Source: Candidatus Methanovorans sp. (GTDB lineage: Archaea; Halobacteriota; Methanosarcinia; Methanosarcinales; Methanosarcinaceae). Taken from it: 63,154 nucleotides of DNA. The notes beneath the pieces are model-generated. The model had not been told where the DNA came from. It did no database searches and saw only the letters and a list, made by a program, of their open reading frames with translations. The position numbers and the translations under genes are program-made. The stretch lies in contig DQIP01000235.1 of assembly GCA_020793565.1 (NCBI GenBank), positions 1 through 63,154 of the forward strand, written 5' to 3'. Below, piece by piece: positions 1 to 10,555 of this stretch. The stretch's first letter is position 1. Every line of letters begins with the position of its first letter.

Positions 1-120
1 CCCACCAGATATATTCGCTGAACTTTTCACGTCACGCCTGTATGTGCTTCTGATTTCGAAACAACGAAAACTGGGTATATTAAATTTTGTGAAATCCCTA
101 ATACAATAAAATGATCCACT

Positions 121-165
121 GCACCTGAATTAACCCGGACTGCATAATTTCACAAAATATGCATT
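121..165 (+). repeat. Dispersed ~62-bp palindromic element, copy A (diverged)
   Basis: cctgaattaacccggactgcataatttcacaaaatatgcat. Confidence 0.7.
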
Positions 166-200
166 ACAAAACATGCACACAGAAAAATCATCATCAAGAT

Positions 201-1166
201 CTATAAGATCGACGGATTTTTCTTGTTCTTTAAGATCTCGCATACACGAGTCTTGCACTCAAAAAGAATTGTATCCATATTTGCAATAACATCGATTCCA
301 GCAGCACCCGCATGTCCTCCGCCTGTGCCCTGATAATGTTTGCTGATGTCTTCCATGATCTGTCCAAGATTTACTCCTGCGCTCACAGCATCACGTTTTG
401 CACGTCCACTTACTCGTATTGTATCATCACGGGATGTTCCTACAAGTGCCACATCTGCACCAATATTAACAAGCATTGACGATGCTGATCCTCCAAAAGA
501 ACTTACATTTGACAATACTACCAACCAGTTATTAACGCGCTCGACCTGTGCACGTTTGGCAGATTTGAGCATTGCAATGCGCATTGAGATATCCTGTGGG
601 GTGGCGGCCATCATTTCTAATACTTCAACATATTCAACACTGCTCATTTCTATAATATCTGCCATTGTTTTGAAAGTTGAAGGATTTGCGTGTTTGAAAT
701 GTCCCGTATCAGTTATGATACCTGTCATAAGACCAAGTGCTATCCGCCGCATTATCGGGGCTTCCATAAACTGCAGAACATTAAATACGATCTCTGCTGT
801 AGATGCTGCATTACGGTGCAGGAAAAATTCTGCATTCTCTGTCAGGGCCGTAGTCATATGATGGTCAATAACACAATAATTTGTAAGTTTTATGTCATTT
901 AACTGTGCGCTTGTAGAAGTATCGACAACAACTGTAAAATCGTAATCAAAAGGATCTGGTGTATCTACTACATCAATTTCCAGTTTGTCGATCAGGAGAG
1001 ATGCAACCCGGTTGCTTCCATCAACAAGACCTACAGTACCGCCAATGGCTTCCGATAAGGCAAATGCACTACTAACAGCATCCGGATCAGCATTACGGTG
1101 GCACAAAAATAAAATGTTGTGATAATCCAGAAGCCTGCTATAAAACTCAACTTCATTAACTTGCAT
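201..1166 (-). CDS. DHH-family phosphoesterase (RecJ/NrnA-like)
   Basis: ORF with CHRNADPDAVSS, VVDTS, DHH (VIDHHMT) and GGGHAGAAG motifs. Confidence 0.9.
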   Translation of the reverse strand: MQVNEVEFYSRLLDYHNILFLCHRNADPDAVSSAFALSEAIGGTVGLVDGSNRVASLLIDKLEIDVVDTPDPFDYDFTVVVDTSTSAQLNDIKLTNYCVIDHHMTTALTENAEFFLHRNAASTAEIVFNVLQFMEAPIMRRIALGLMTGIITDTGHFKHANPSTFKTMADIIEMSSVEYVEVLEMMAATPQDISMRIAMLKSAKRAQVERVNNWLVVLSNVSSFGGSASSMLVNIGADVALVGTSRDDTIRVSGRAKRDAVSAGVNLGQIMEDISKHYQGTGGGHAGAAGIDVIANMDTILFECKTRVCEILKNKKNPSIL

Positions 1167-1240
1167 TGATACCTCTGACCATCATTTAAAACAATAGAAA
1201 TGACAATCGCTTTAATTGATGCTCATGGTTATATCAGTAC

Positions 1241-1594
1241 TTATTGTGCCTGGGTTCCCATTGATTGCTGGAGTTGTTCCTGAAGTTGTGTAAAACGTTT
1301 AGAGATGCGCTCTTCCTGTTTGCTGATGGATTGAAGTCTCAATGACAGGGTTTCGCTCTTTTCATTCAACTTTGCAACTGTTTCTTCTTTACTGGATAAT
1401 ACCTGTAATTCTCCAACAGCCCTGTAAATAACAGCATCATCCGCCAATTTCCCAAGTTCTTCAAGTGCAATTTCAGATTCTTTTTTAATATTGTCAATCT
1501 GCCCTTTCTGCGCTGCAATCGCCTGTGCTTGCTGCTGAACTTGCTGCAATTGTGCTAACTGGTTCTGTACCTGTGGGGGTAATTCATTACTCAT
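1241..1594 (-). CDS. pfdB: Prefoldin subunit beta
   Basis: Coiled-coil ORF with prefoldin-beta pattern; located in exosome superoperon. Confidence 0.9.
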   Translation of the reverse strand: MSNELPPQVQNQLAQLQQVQQQAQAIAAQKGQIDNIKKESEIALEELGKLADDAVIYRAVGELQVLSSKEETVAKLNEKSETLSLRLQSISKQEERISKRFTQLQEQLQQSMGTQAQ

Positions 1595-1719
1595 TTTATT
1601 TCACCTGAAACTCCAATAATCACTAAAAGGATTTTAATGTTTCTATGAATGACGCGCAAAAAACCAAAATGCTCCTGACATACGTCTAAAACAAATACAT
1701 TGTTAGTAGTCTGGGGTTC

Positions 1720-1971
1720 TCATGTGTGACCAGTGGCCTGTGATATCTCATGTGCGACCTGTATCAGGCGTAGCCATGTATTCAAAGTTGAACGCATAGA
1801 TACGACATCTTCTGCCTCTACAGTTAAAACAAGACTTGAATCACTGTTTGACATTCTAATAATGGATCGGTTAGATACCGGAGTTTCAAGTTCTGGTAAA
1901 ATCGATTGGTAGATCGAATATGCATCGTCCGTTTCAAAAATAAATTCGGCCTTGAACTTCAATCGATTCAC
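1720..1971 (-). CDS. pcc1: KEOPS complex subunit Pcc1
   Basis: Small ORF, Pcc1-like (LTVEAEDVVSMRSTLNTWLRLI), in the conserved superoperon. Confidence 0.85.
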   Translation of the reverse strand: MNRLKFKAEFIFETDDAYSIYQSILPELETPVSNRSIIRMSNSDSSLVLTVEAEDVVSMRSTLNTWLRLIQVAHEISQATGHT

Positions 1972-2438
1972 TCCGAAAAATCAAATTTAAGACTTTTGAC
2001 CTTAAGACTAAAAATAAGATGATCCGAATTAGTAAAATCCATCCTATTATCATTAACTATGATACAACGTGGATTGGATGGATCATCTGCACGCTGGAAT
2101 GAGAGGCTTTCGACCAGTGTATCAGCAAGTTTAGACCTACCTACTCCTACAATAACAGGTTCAACTAATTTCAATTTTGAAAACTTTGAATTTTCAGGAT
2201 AGGACACTGTCATGTGAATTGACAGCAAGCAAAGACCATTTCCATCATATATTGCAAGACTTCCAGGATTTCCGTGGAATTCACCGATAATCAGGAAGGG
2301 ACTATTATGTGCAAGGTGTAATACCTCGCCCATGCCCATTTTTCCCCGGTTTACGTACTCGCAGTTAAAAAAGGTAGCTAAATATTTGCACAAAGTGCGA
2401 GTTCTACCGGATGGTTTGCGAGAAGAAGTAATTAACAT
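1968..2438 (-). CDS. Brix-domain ribosome biogenesis protein (Imp4-like)
   Basis: MLITSSRKPSGRTRTLCKYLA start and Brix-like body; start moved from the 2516 track start to the ATG at 2436-2438 so that it does not overlap rpoP. Confidence 0.85.
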   Translation of the reverse strand: MLITSSRKPSGRTRTLCKYLATFFNCEYVNRGKMGMGEVLHLAHNSPFLIIGEFHGNPGSLAIYDGNGLCLLSIHMTVSYPENSKFSKLKLVEPVIVGVGRSKLADTLVESLSFQRADDPSNPRCIIVNDNRMDFTNSDHLIFSLKVKSLKFDFSE

Positions 2439-2443
2439 ACTTC

Positions 2444-2581
2444 TTACTCTGCCTTGACTTGTTTTATTGAGGTCGGTCGCTCTTTTACGATTATCCGATG
2501 CCCACAATACGGACATCGAATTCCAGTATATTCATAATCGATCTCGACATCGCGTTTGCATCGAGTACACTTGTAACCCAT
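2444..2581 (-). CDS. rpoP: DNA-directed RNA polymerase subunit P (Rpb12-like zinc ribbon)
   Basis: Hand translation [45 protein letters not shown]; 45 aa, two CxxC; missing from the ORF track because it is short. Confidence 0.93.
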   Translation of the reverse strand: MGYKCTRCKRDVEIDYEYTGIRCPYCGHRIIVKERPTSIKQVKAE

Positions 2582-2587
2582 GATTAC

Positions 2588-2875
2588 CTACTCTAGTACT
2601 TCTGTGGCTTTTTTAACTGTACGTATGACAGTCTGTCCAACCGATGTGGTTGGTAAATATGTTCCACCTGCAAAGGTGTAACCACATTTGCTACATTTCC
2701 ATATTCCTGTGCCAACTCTCTTCACAGTGGGGCGTGCACATTTTGAACACTTGTGCGGCATTCGCATGCGATCTTCAAGATCAGCTATCAATTTTCTGTC
2801 TCTTCTACCGTACCGTGTACCAAATCGACCTGCGGATCGGGATACCCGCCCTTTTCGTGTAAATTTTTTTGCCAT
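2588..2875 (-). CDS. rpl37ae: 50S ribosomal protein L37Ae (L43e)
   Basis: [28 protein letters not shown] with CxxC zinc ribbon. Confidence 0.95.
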   Translation of the reverse strand: MAKKFTRKGRVSRSAGRFGTRYGRRDRKLIADLEDRMRMPHKCSKCARPTVKRVGTGIWKCSKCGYTFAGGTYLPTTSVGQTVIRTVKKATEVLE

Positions 2876-2909
2876 AAATAATGTCTCCTTCAATCGTGAA
2901 TCAAATCAA

Positions 2910-3689
2910 CTATATTTTTAAAAGGTGTTCCTCTCGCACCTTTTCAGCCTTTTTGCATGCAATCGTAACTGCTTGTAGCACTTGTTCCTCTGACAGTGCA
3001 CCTTCACCGCTTTTTTGCATTGCACATATCGAGCCGTCCTGATTAGATGTGATCGAGATCCTTGTTTCACAAACAGTCTCTTCATTACGTCCAGGATCTA
3101 CCATTAGCTCTCCGCCGATGTCAACCACTGAAATACACACTGGCATCTCACGGACAGGCATCATGAAATCTTCGCCTTTACCATTACGCTCAGCCGGAAC
3201 TATCGCAGTCATAAGTGCAGCAATCGCACCAAGAGATGCAGCATTTAGAATATTACCGTCATCATTTAGCACATGTACATCTATAAATACCATCCAGACT
3301 TCTTCTCCTTTCGTAATACACAACTTCTTTAAATCAATTGCGCCTGATTCACGAATTCCACGATCCGTCACACGAGCCATTTCAATAGCATTTTCTCGTG
3401 GAGGTCCTGATTCAAAAGTCGGTGATGCAATTGGGTTCAATTCCAGGCTGGTTATAATTACACCAACATCCGGCGAATCCGGAAACGGAGTACCGAGCTG
3501 AACTTTCACACCAACTAAAAGCTGTGTTGCGCCATATTGTACTTTTGCAGATCCTTCAGCTTTATCGATAACATGTGTCTCAAGCGTAATATCCCGAATC
3601 TCATCAAATGCACGACCATCTTCGCGCTGACCTTTGAGCATCAGGTTATAGATATAGTCTTTCTTGAGTTTTGACATCACTTCACTCAT
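2910..3689 (-). CDS. rrp42: Exosome complex subunit Rrp42
   Basis: RNase PH fold ORF without the catalytic signature; adjacent to Rrp41. Confidence 0.93.
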   Translation of the reverse strand: MSEVMSKLKKDYIYNLMLKGQREDGRAFDEIRDITLETHVIDKAEGSAKVQYGATQLLVGVKVQLGTPFPDSPDVGVIITSLELNPIASPTFESGPPRENAIEMARVTDRGIRESGAIDLKKLCITKGEEVWMVFIDVHVLNDDGNILNAASLGAIAALMTAIVPAERNGKGEDFMMPVREMPVCISVVDIGGELMVDPGRNEETVCETRISITSNQDGSICAMQKSGEGALSEEQVLQAVTIACKKAEKVREEHLLKI

Positions 3690-4809
3690 TTGTCTCACCT
3701 TTTCCTATATCTTCATCAATATTTTCGTCAGGTTCTTTGTCGTTCTCATCATCTTCCATGACCACATTCCCGACATTTTCATTATCTTCTTCGGTCTCGA
3801 TGATTTCAGTTTCAACAACTTCTTCATCATAAGTTTCAACTTCTACCGTTTCATCGTCTTCAGTTTCAACTTCTACCGTTTCATCGTCTTCAGTTTCGAC
3901 TTCAACCGTTTCATCGTCTTCAGTTTCGACTTCAACCGTTTCATCGTCTTCAGTTTCAACTTCAACCGTTTCATCGTCTTCAGTTTCAACTTCTACCATT
4001 TCATCGTCTTCAGTTTCAACAACTTTTTCATTTTCAGCCTTTTCAACTTCAGGTGCCGGTGCTTCGATCACGGCTTCATTTTCAATTTCTTCGGTCTCGG
4101 ACTGACTGAACTTACCTTTAAGTGCTTCGCGCTGGATCTCAAGGATCTGTTTGCATCCTACCTTTACCAGTTCCATTGCTTCTTTGAACTCATCCTGTGT
4201 AAAATTTCCGTCCATCTGGATCAATGTCACATCTCCATCCTGTGTCATTGCAACAGGGAGATCTGCATCACCATAATTATCTTCATCTTTGCCCAGGTCA
4301 AGCACAAGTTTACCATCAACTTTACCAACTGCACATGCCGATACAAGTCCTTTCATTGGAATTCCTGCATCTGCAAGCGCAATGGCTGCTGCATTGATCG
4401 CTGCGGTTCTTGTCCCTGCATCTGCTTGAAGTACTTCAGCAAAAACATCGATTACGGCGCTTGGGTACAAGTGTGTCAGGACAACAGGTTCAAATGCCTC
4501 ACGGCTTACCTTTGAGATCTCAGTACTGCGCCTGTTCGGACCAGGACGGATCCTGTCTTCTACCGAGAACGCAGCCATATTATATCTATATCTTACAATT
4601 GCAGTGTCAGGTCGCTGCATCCTGCGTGGATGTAGTTCTCTTGGTCCAAAAACACCTGCCAATACCTTATTGTTGCCCCATTCAAGATAACAGGAACCAT
4701 CAGCCCTTGAAAGAACTCCGACCTCAATTTTCATAGGTCTTATCTCATCGACACGTCTTCCATCAAGACGCAAACCGTTTTCGTCAAAAAACTTCTCTGG
4801 TTTACTCAT
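3682..4809 (-). CDS. rrp41: Exosome complex catalytic subunit Rrp41 with long acidic repeat C-terminus
   Basis: [46 protein letters not shown] RNase PH motif; C-terminal ([10 protein letters not shown])n. Confidence 0.95.
   Translation of the reverse strand: MSKPEKFFDENGLRLDGRRVDEIRPMKIEVGVLSRADGSCYLEWGNNKVLAGVFGPRELHPRRMQRPDTAIVRYRYNMAAFSVEDRIRPGPNRRSTEISKVSREAFEPVVLTHLYPSAVIDVFAEVLQADAGTRTAAINAAAIALADAGIPMKGLVSACAVGKVDGKLVLDLGKDEDNYGDADLPVAMTQDGDVTLIQMDGNFTQDEFKEAMELVKVGCKQILEIQREALKGKFSQSETEEIENEAVIEAPAPEVEKAENEKVVETEDDEMVEVETEDDETVEVETEDDETVEVETEDDETVEVETEDDETVEVETEDDETVEVETYDEEVVETEIIETEEDNENVGNVVMEDDENDKEPDENIDEDIGKGETNE
3841..4020 (+). repeat. 30-bp tandem repeat x6 inside rrp41 (coding)
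   Basis: ttcaaccgtttcatcgtcttcagtttcaac repeated six times in 3841-4020 with few substitutions. Confidence 0.97.
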
Positions 4810-4893
4810 AATCTACTCTCCAAATTTAAACTTAAATTTAAATGTACTTGTTTCTCTCATTCTTCCTTGAATCTTCTGTCCTGACATGAGATA

Positions 4894-5673
4894 TTATTCA
4901 TCTTCAGGATCTAACAACATGTCGATCTTTCTGGATGTGTCTTCAGGCACTTTCTCTTCCGTATCATTTGCCTGTGTATCATCTGCATCTTCTGCTGATG
5001 TACTTACCACAGTATCGACATCGTTTTCATTTCTAAAAAACTTAAAGACCATTTCAGTTAATCCGGAAACATTTGAATTGCGTGATATTATGTCGATTGC
5101 TTTGCCAAGACGATCCATATCATTGTCCTTTCCATTGATCCAGACCCTACCATTTTGTCCGACAAATATCTCGCAATTCGTTTCTTTCTGTAACATTGTG
5201 ATCATAGAACCACTGTGCCCGATAAGCCGTGGTACTTTTGTTGGCATGATCGTGATGATCCTGCCATAGTTGATGGCTCGCAATCCTCTCTCACGCATGG
5301 TAAGTTCGACTTTCATGGCTGTATTCACATCTTTAATGCGAATGATAACAGAGTCCCCTACATTCATGATACCCCTCATTTGTGCAGAATCCACTCTTCT
5401 TGGGAATTCTGATACATGAAGAAGCCCATCATAAGCAGAACCGAGTTCAAATATCCAGTTCGAAGGAGTCACTACTATTACAGTTCCGATAACCAGGTCG
5501 TTTCGGGAAGGAATATATTTTCCGGAAAAAGGCAACACATTAATTCTTTTCTTGTCATTTAATATTCCATATAATAGTGAATATACCTTTCCATCGTCAA
5601 TGTATGTTCCTGATCCTGCATTTTTGACATTATTTGATATAAATTGACCAGGGATAACTATTTTTTTATTCAT
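4894..5673 (-). CDS. rrp4: Exosome RNA-binding subunit Rrp4 (S1/KH)
   Basis: S1 then KH (VPRLIGHSGSMITMLQKETNCEIFVGQNGRVWING); acidic C-tail. Confidence 0.94.
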   Translation of the reverse strand: MNKKIVIPGQFISNNVKNAGSGTYIDDGKVYSLLYGILNDKKRINVLPFSGKYIPSRNDLVIGTVIVVTPSNWIFELGSAYDGLLHVSEFPRRVDSAQMRGIMNVGDSVIIRIKDVNTAMKVELTMRERGLRAINYGRIITIMPTKVPRLIGHSGSMITMLQKETNCEIFVGQNGRVWINGKDNDMDRLGKAIDIISRNSNVSGLTEMVFKFFRNENDVDTVVSTSAEDADDTQANDTEEKVPEDTSRKIDMLLDPEDE

Positions 5674-5685
5674 TCTACTGTCCTC

Positions 5686-6387
5686 TTATAAGAGTTTGGT
5701 TTCAGCATCACCTTTTGTCAGGTGATTAATAAGACCATAAAAATCATTTTGCAATCCTGCCGGAATCTTTACAACTGCAACCCATGAGCCGTCATTTTGC
5801 CACTCCTGTTTTTGCAGTGCACCAAAACTTGCGATATCGCCGTATGCTTTTGCTGCATACTCAGCAGGTATTTTAATGGCAATATTTACTTCTTCAAAGC
5901 GGATTGGAATGATCGGACGTATCGCTTTCATTACGATAGTGACCTGATTATCCACACTTTTTAAAGGGTCAATGTGTACTTTTGCTTCTTCCATTGCCTT
6001 TTCGATCCGTGCAGGCGGATGCGGTGTCCTTGTTTGTGGGTTGATCGCATTCTGTGCAATAGTGCTTATAACTTGTCTGGTTTTCTCTTCAAGAATGTGT
6101 TTTCTCTGCTCTTTTGTAAGCTGTAATTCCCCATGTTGAATAATATTGGCAGCTATCTCAAATATGTCACTTGTACCAAACACTTTGACAAGGTCCGATT
6201 CTGCAATATGATCGCCCCTACTTACATCCTCAAATATGGATTCCACAGCAAGAATATCTTCGATCTTGACATCTTCGCCTCTTTTGGATGCAAATGCCCC
6301 GTCAGGATCGACAGCGACTTCAAAATGCTTTCCACCTTTCTTAAGTCTCGCAGTTACAGAATCATCGAGAGATACCATTCTTGACAC
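5686..6387 (-). CDS. sdo1: Ribosome maturation protein SBDS
   Basis: SBDS N-terminal and central motifs (FEVAVDPDGAFASKRG, LTKEQRKHILEEKTRQVISTIAQNAINPQTRTPHPPARIEKAMEEAK). Confidence 0.95.
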   Translation of the reverse strand: MSRMVSLDDSVTARLKKGGKHFEVAVDPDGAFASKRGEDVKIEDILAVESIFEDVSRGDHIAESDLVKVFGTSDIFEIAANIIQHGELQLTKEQRKHILEEKTRQVISTIAQNAINPQTRTPHPPARIEKAMEEAKVHIDPLKSVDNQVTIVMKAIRPIIPIRFEEVNIAIKIPAEYAAKAYGDIASFGALQKQEWQNDGSWVAVVKIPAGLQNDFYGLINHLTKGDAETKLL

Positions 6388-6446
6388 CTTCTTTTATATG
6401 AAAATATAATTTTATACTTTAGTGATGTTTAATCTCAGGTTATGAG

Positions 6447-7298
6447 TTACTTTTCATCCTGATCATCGGATTCGTTTTCATTCTCTTCATCAGTTTCTTC
6501 TGTATCCGATTCGTCTTCTTCACTCTCTTTATCAATTTCTTCTGTATCCGATTCGTCTTCTTCACTCTCTTTATGCATTTCATGAATCCGGAATACATAG
6601 GATTCCACTTCTTCAGGTGTGAGTTTCCTAAACTGCCTGCCCTCAAGCGTCACCGTTCCAACTTCAAGGGTCGTAGCATCAAGTTTTCCTTCTGTAGCAT
6701 TGAAAAGTGCATCCATAGCAAGTATGATTGCGGAGTCAATATTCATGTTCTCATCATAATCAGTTTCAAACACTTCCACGACTGCATTCCTGCCTGCTCC
6801 GATGGCTGTAGCTTTGTATTCTAATAGTGCCCCGCTTGGGTCGGTCTCGAACAATCTTGGGCTGTGATCATCAACACCCGCTATCAAAAGGGCTGTTCCG
6901 TAAGGGCGGACACCGCCGTATTGTGTATATGTTTGCTTGTGGTCACATATCTTCTTTGCAAGAACCTCAACACCGATCGGTTCATCGTATGATACCCTAT
7001 TGATCTGGGATTCAACCCTTGACCTGTCAACAAGTGCCCGTGCATCGGCAACAAGACCTGATGTAGCAGCACCAATGTGATTATCGATCTGGAATATCTT
7101 TTCAATTGATTCGGTTTCAATAAGCCTGCTTGTAATCCTTTTGTCAACCAGCAGTACTACTCCTTCTTTTGCTTTCACTCCAACTGCTGTTGTGCCTCGC
7201 TTTACCGCTTCCCTGGCATATTCGACTTGGAAAAGCCTGCCATCAGGACTAAAAACCGTGATTGCCCTGTCATACCCCATTTGTGGTGCCATTTGCAT
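6447..7298 (-). CDS. psmA: Proteasome subunit alpha with acidic repeat C-tail
   Basis: [34 protein letters not shown] signature. Confidence 0.96.
   Translation of the reverse strand: MQMAPQMGYDRAITVFSPDGRLFQVEYAREAVKRGTTAVGVKAKEGVVLLVDKRITSRLIETESIEKIFQIDNHIGAATSGLVADARALVDRSRVESQINRVSYDEPIGVEVLAKKICDHKQTYTQYGGVRPYGTALLIAGVDDHSPRLFETDPSGALLEYKATAIGAGRNAVVEVFETDYDENMNIDSAIILAMDALFNATEGKLDATTLEVGTVTLEGRQFRKLTPEEVESYVFRIHEMHKESEEDESDTEEIDKESEEDESDTEETDEENENESDDQDEK
6494..6577 (+). repeat. 42-bp tandem duplication inside psmA (coding)
   Basis: tttcttctgtatccgattcgtcttcttcactctctttat(caa/gca) twice in direct tandem. Confidence 0.95.
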
Positions 7299-7438
7299 GC
7301 TAAATTCATCTCCTGTTAATGTTAAATTGATATGTGATTACGACTGAGACTACACTTAAATTAACGCGTACAACGTACAATATTGGTACTGTATAGTCTT
7401 TCCTCATTTATATGTGATTGCTCTATTGCTGTATTTTC

Positions 7439-7801
7439 CTATTCGATACCTTCATTGGTAAATACTTCTATTCCTTCTAAATACTTTTCTGTTGCACCCG
7501 CAATTGTACCGGATATTCCGAGTATGTGCATTAAAACCCTCTTGCCACTTATATGTGTAATAGTGGTAACAGCAGCACGTGTCAGCCCGGTTTTTTTGTG
7601 CGCACATCGAATTATACCTTTTGAATCTTCAAATGTAAGAAGGCGTATGCCGCATTCACTTGAACCTACATCCCCGATAAGGGAACCCACACACGAGAAC
7701 ATCTCACGCAAAAGTTCCTCTCTTGTGACTTCATGTTCACAGATAAGTTCAAAGGCAAGATAGCGTTTTTTGTCACGCAATGTAGGCGGAAGTATCTTCA
7801 A
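7439..7801 (-). CDS. rnp2: Ribonuclease P protein component 2 (Pop5)
   Basis: PPTLRDKKRYLAFELI start; operon context. Confidence 0.9.
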   Translation of the reverse strand: MKILPPTLRDKKRYLAFELICEHEVTREELLREMFSCVGSLIGDVGSSECGIRLLTFEDSKGIIRCAHKKTGLTRAAVTTITHISGKRVLMHILGISGTIAGATEKYLEGIEVFTNEGIE

Positions 7802-8574
7802 TTTGACACACCTGCCTCTTCCGGTTCACTATCTATATTATCTATATCGATACTACTATCTTTACTGTTTACTTCTTCTATGATCTCTTCTACCCCTTCC
7901 CGAATGAATCCTGGTCCAGGCCTGTTTCTTGCTATGATCCCTGCCGGAACAGTTGAAATCGCTGATATGGCTTCATCTTTTTCCATACCGAACAGCCCGG
8001 CAAGTGCTATCATTTCCCATGGTGCACGGAGATCGAAGTATGATGCTGCATTGCTTGTAAGTATCATTGGAACGTCAAATTTCCGTGCAATTTCAACATT
8101 CTTCCTGAAATATGAAAGTGTATGCACTCTTCGCCCACCTCGACCTTTGAATACCGAATCAAGATTGAACTCTATGGCTACATTATTCTCACTTGCCGAT
8201 TTTGCAAGAATATGATTCAATCCGCTGTCTTTTGGTGTACATGGATGCGCAAGTATGTCCACATTCCTGTTTTCTACTGCAGCACGGTTGATGTTCTCGT
8301 TTCCTCCATGGATGACAAGGACATCCACATTCCTGCGGTATTTTCCAATTAGTCCATGAAGTTTTGAAGGATTATTAGATACTACCTCAATACCCTTGAA
8401 CACTTCAAAACCATTCGATTTAAATCCTGTCGGTTTTGATTCTATGTTGGAATGGTTAGTTATTGCAATTCCGGCATAGCCAAAATGTTTTGCAAGAATG
8501 GATGTTTGTTGTGGTGTATTCTTACCATCCGGTATGGAATGAACATTCATGTCATAGAATTTTGGTTTAACCAA
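7798..8574 (-). CDS. rnp3: Ribonuclease P protein component 3 (Rpp30)
   Basis: PHP-like Rpp30 fold pattern; overlaps Pop5 by ATGA. Confidence 0.9.
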   Translation of the reverse strand: MVKPKFYDMNVHSIPDGKNTPQQTSILAKHFGYAGIAITNHSNIESKPTGFKSNGFEVFKGIEVVSNNPSKLHGLIGKYRRNVDVLVIHGGNENINRAAVENRNVDILAHPCTPKDSGLNHILAKSASENNVAIEFNLDSVFKGRGGRRVHTLSYFRKNVEIARKFDVPMILTSNAASYFDLRAPWEMIALAGLFGMEKDEAISAISTVPAGIIARNRPGPGFIREGVEEIIEEVNSKDSSIDIDNIDSEPEEAGVSN

Positions 8575-9028
8575 ATAATTCCTCCACGATCTTCCCGGCT
8601 TGTTTTCGGTTCTTCGGGTATGTGGTGATCTTGGCTTTTACTATGATCGCATCCGAGGAAGAACTGAGCTTTACTTTATTCATATAAGCTGCCTGCTTAT
8701 CGAGCCTGAAATGAAAAAGTTGTTCATCATCCAGACGGTCTGACATCTCACTACGAAGTAATTTTACATCCTCGGGATGCATGTTCTCCCGAATAAAACT
8801 TGCAAATGCAAGACAATCCTGTTTGCGTGTGATCTGCGCACTTAATGTTGTGATCGGGTTCTGGTAATACCCATTAACATTAGTTATCTCAACAATGTTG
8901 TCTGTATTTTCATCTATTATTTTAGATTTAGATGCCGAATTCAGTAAAAAAAAATCCAGGGCACTTCTAACCCTGAATTGATCTTCTGTTGAGTGCGCGT
9001 TTACACGCAAAATTATATTGTGTATCAC
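8567..9028 (-). CDS. COG1325-like RNA-binding protein of exosome operon
   Basis: Small ORF between L15e and Rpp30, conserved position. Confidence 0.75.
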   Translation of the reverse strand: MIHNIILRVNAHSTEDQFRVRSALDFFLLNSASKSKIIDENTDNIVEITNVNGYYQNPITTLSAQITRKQDCLAFASFIRENMHPEDVKLLRSEMSDRLDDEQLFHFRLDKQAAYMNKVKLSSSSDAIIVKAKITTYPKNRKQAGKIVEELFG

Positions 9029-9615
9029 TTGCCCCGGTTCAGGTTTGACCTGATGCTTGGTCTGGTCTTTTCCGTACCCTTTCCACGTGTCATCATACCG
9101 CGACCTTTCTTGCCTGCGCTGGTTTTTCCGCGGAACACACGTCCCTTCTCAGTGTTTGCGCATATCCAGTTAAGGTTCTTGTCACTTTTGATGACAGGAT
9201 GATTTGGATCTACAAGAATTACTTCGTACCACTTGGATCTACCATCATCGCCTACCCAGTAGGAGTTCAGGACTTCCATGTTAGGATATTTTCTGGCTGC
9301 ACGCTCTTCAGATATCCTCTGAATGCTCATACCGGAGGTTATCTTATTCTTGCCCATACGCTGTGTACGTCTTCCACGCACGTATCTTGATTTTCTCATT
9401 CCACCACGGCGAACCTTTGCACGCACGACAATAATGCCCTGTTTTGCTTTGTAACCAAGTGTTCGTGCCCGGTCAATACGTGTTGGGCGTCTTATCCTTG
9501 TAACAGACCCTTCTTTTCTCCATGACTGGAGTCTTTCCCATCTAAAACCGCGCACGTAAGTCTCATGCGGTTTTTTCCATGCGTCCCTGATATATCCATA
9601 AAACGATTTAGACAA
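9025..9615 (-). CDS. rpl15e: 50S ribosomal protein L15e
   Basis: [18 protein letters not shown]...[18 protein letters not shown]. Confidence 0.96.
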   Translation of the reverse strand: MSKSFYGYIRDAWKKPHETYVRGFRWERLQSWRKEGSVTRIRRPTRIDRARTLGYKAKQGIIVVRAKVRRGGMRKSRYVRGRRTQRMGKNKITSGMSIQRISEERAARKYPNMEVLNSYWVGDDGRSKWYEVILVDPNHPVIKSDKNLNWICANTEKGRVFRGKTSAGKKGRGMMTRGKGTEKTRPSIRSNLNRGK

Positions 9616-9815
9616 TTTATTTCACCTATGTTTCATTTTAGTTTCACGGTTCGGCTTTTTTATTAAAAGCCACATTCCTACGGGATTTTATCCCGACAAT
9701 GAAACTTGCCAGATTACGCACTTGATATGACTTAAAGGTTTGTATGGATCCGGTGGGAAATCAATCCCGAAAACATTAATAATAGTAGCAACCGATAATA
9801 CTTGAGGTGAATCAA

Positions 9816-9941
9816 ATGTCAAAGTTTCATAAGCGGGATAATGAGCGAAAAGGAACCAAAAAACATGAGGGGTTGGAGGATAAACTGATAAAGGGTAACC
9901 TCGATGACTTAAAAGGAGAAGGCGGTGAAGTATTAGATTGA
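9816..9941 (+). CDS. Tiny Lys/Glu-rich hypothetical protein upstream of SAMP-like gene
   Basis: Hand translation MSKFHKRDNERKGTKKHEGLEDKLIKGNLDDLKGEGGEVLD*; stop overlaps next start (TTGA). Confidence 0.65.
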   Translation: MSKFHKRDNERKGTKKHEGLEDKLIKGNLDDLKGEGGEVLD

Positions 9942-10150
9942 GCATCAAGGTGAATATAAAAATACTCGCAGGTGGCACTTCTGAACAAACAATTGAAGTT
10001 GAGACCGGTACTACCTACGAATGTTTGCTGGATATGCTTGACATAAATCAAGAAAGCGTTATTGTATTGAAGGATGGGCAAGCTGTTCCACTTGATGGGA
10101 CAGTTATATCCGGCGATCTAACGATCTTAAAAATAGTCTCAGGTGGATGA
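9938..10150 (+). CDS. ThiS/MoaD-like ubiquitin-fold protein ending in GG (SAMP-like)
   Basis: 70 aa, beta-grasp pattern, C-terminal IVSGG; TTG start. Confidence 0.85.
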   Translation: MSIKVNIKILAGGTSEQTIEVETGTTYECLLDMLDINQESVIVLKDGQAVPLDGTVISGDLTILKIVSGG

Positions 10151-10317
10151 ATTTTTCAATCTGCTTTATTTTGTTTAAAAATATTATTTTGTGTCGGATC
10201 GTTTAAACTGAATTACTCTTGTTGCACCTTTGAATGGAAGATTTCAATCCAATGGGATTGTTCACTCAGAAAATCGGGCAAATATTCACAAAATGGTATT
10301 TGTATAGCTGGATATGA

Positions 10318-10490
10318 TAAAATACTGATGCATAGCCAAAATTGCTAGACCCCACGCAGCAACCCGCCGCAGGCGGCACATTTCAATTATTATGAAAATG
10401 TGTATATCTCTATATCAGTCAGACAAACCCGAATATTTCTAATAACATTGGCATGTGGAAAACGCTATGCTGCGCTATTCTACATTTATT
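10318..10490. repeat. Dispersed GC-hairpin element (copy 1)
   Basis: Alignable with 58488-58640: aaaatactgatgcatagcc...cccgccgcaggcggc...tttctaataacattgg. Confidence 0.65.
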
Positions 10491-10500
10491 CTATAATGGT

Positions 10501-10555
10501 ATATAATTTATAAAATTATATAGTCCGAGTTAAATCGACCGTAGGGAGATTTTTA
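10501..10555 (-). repeat. Dispersed ~62-bp palindromic element, copy B
   Basis: Reverse complement aaaatctccctacggtcgatttaactcggactatataattttataaattatat. Confidence 0.9.

Noticed and set aside
3664-4515. 283-aa Phe/Ile-rich plus-strand ORF
   Set aside because: Antisense artefact of the rrp41 acidic repeat; rrp41 on the minus strand is unambiguous.
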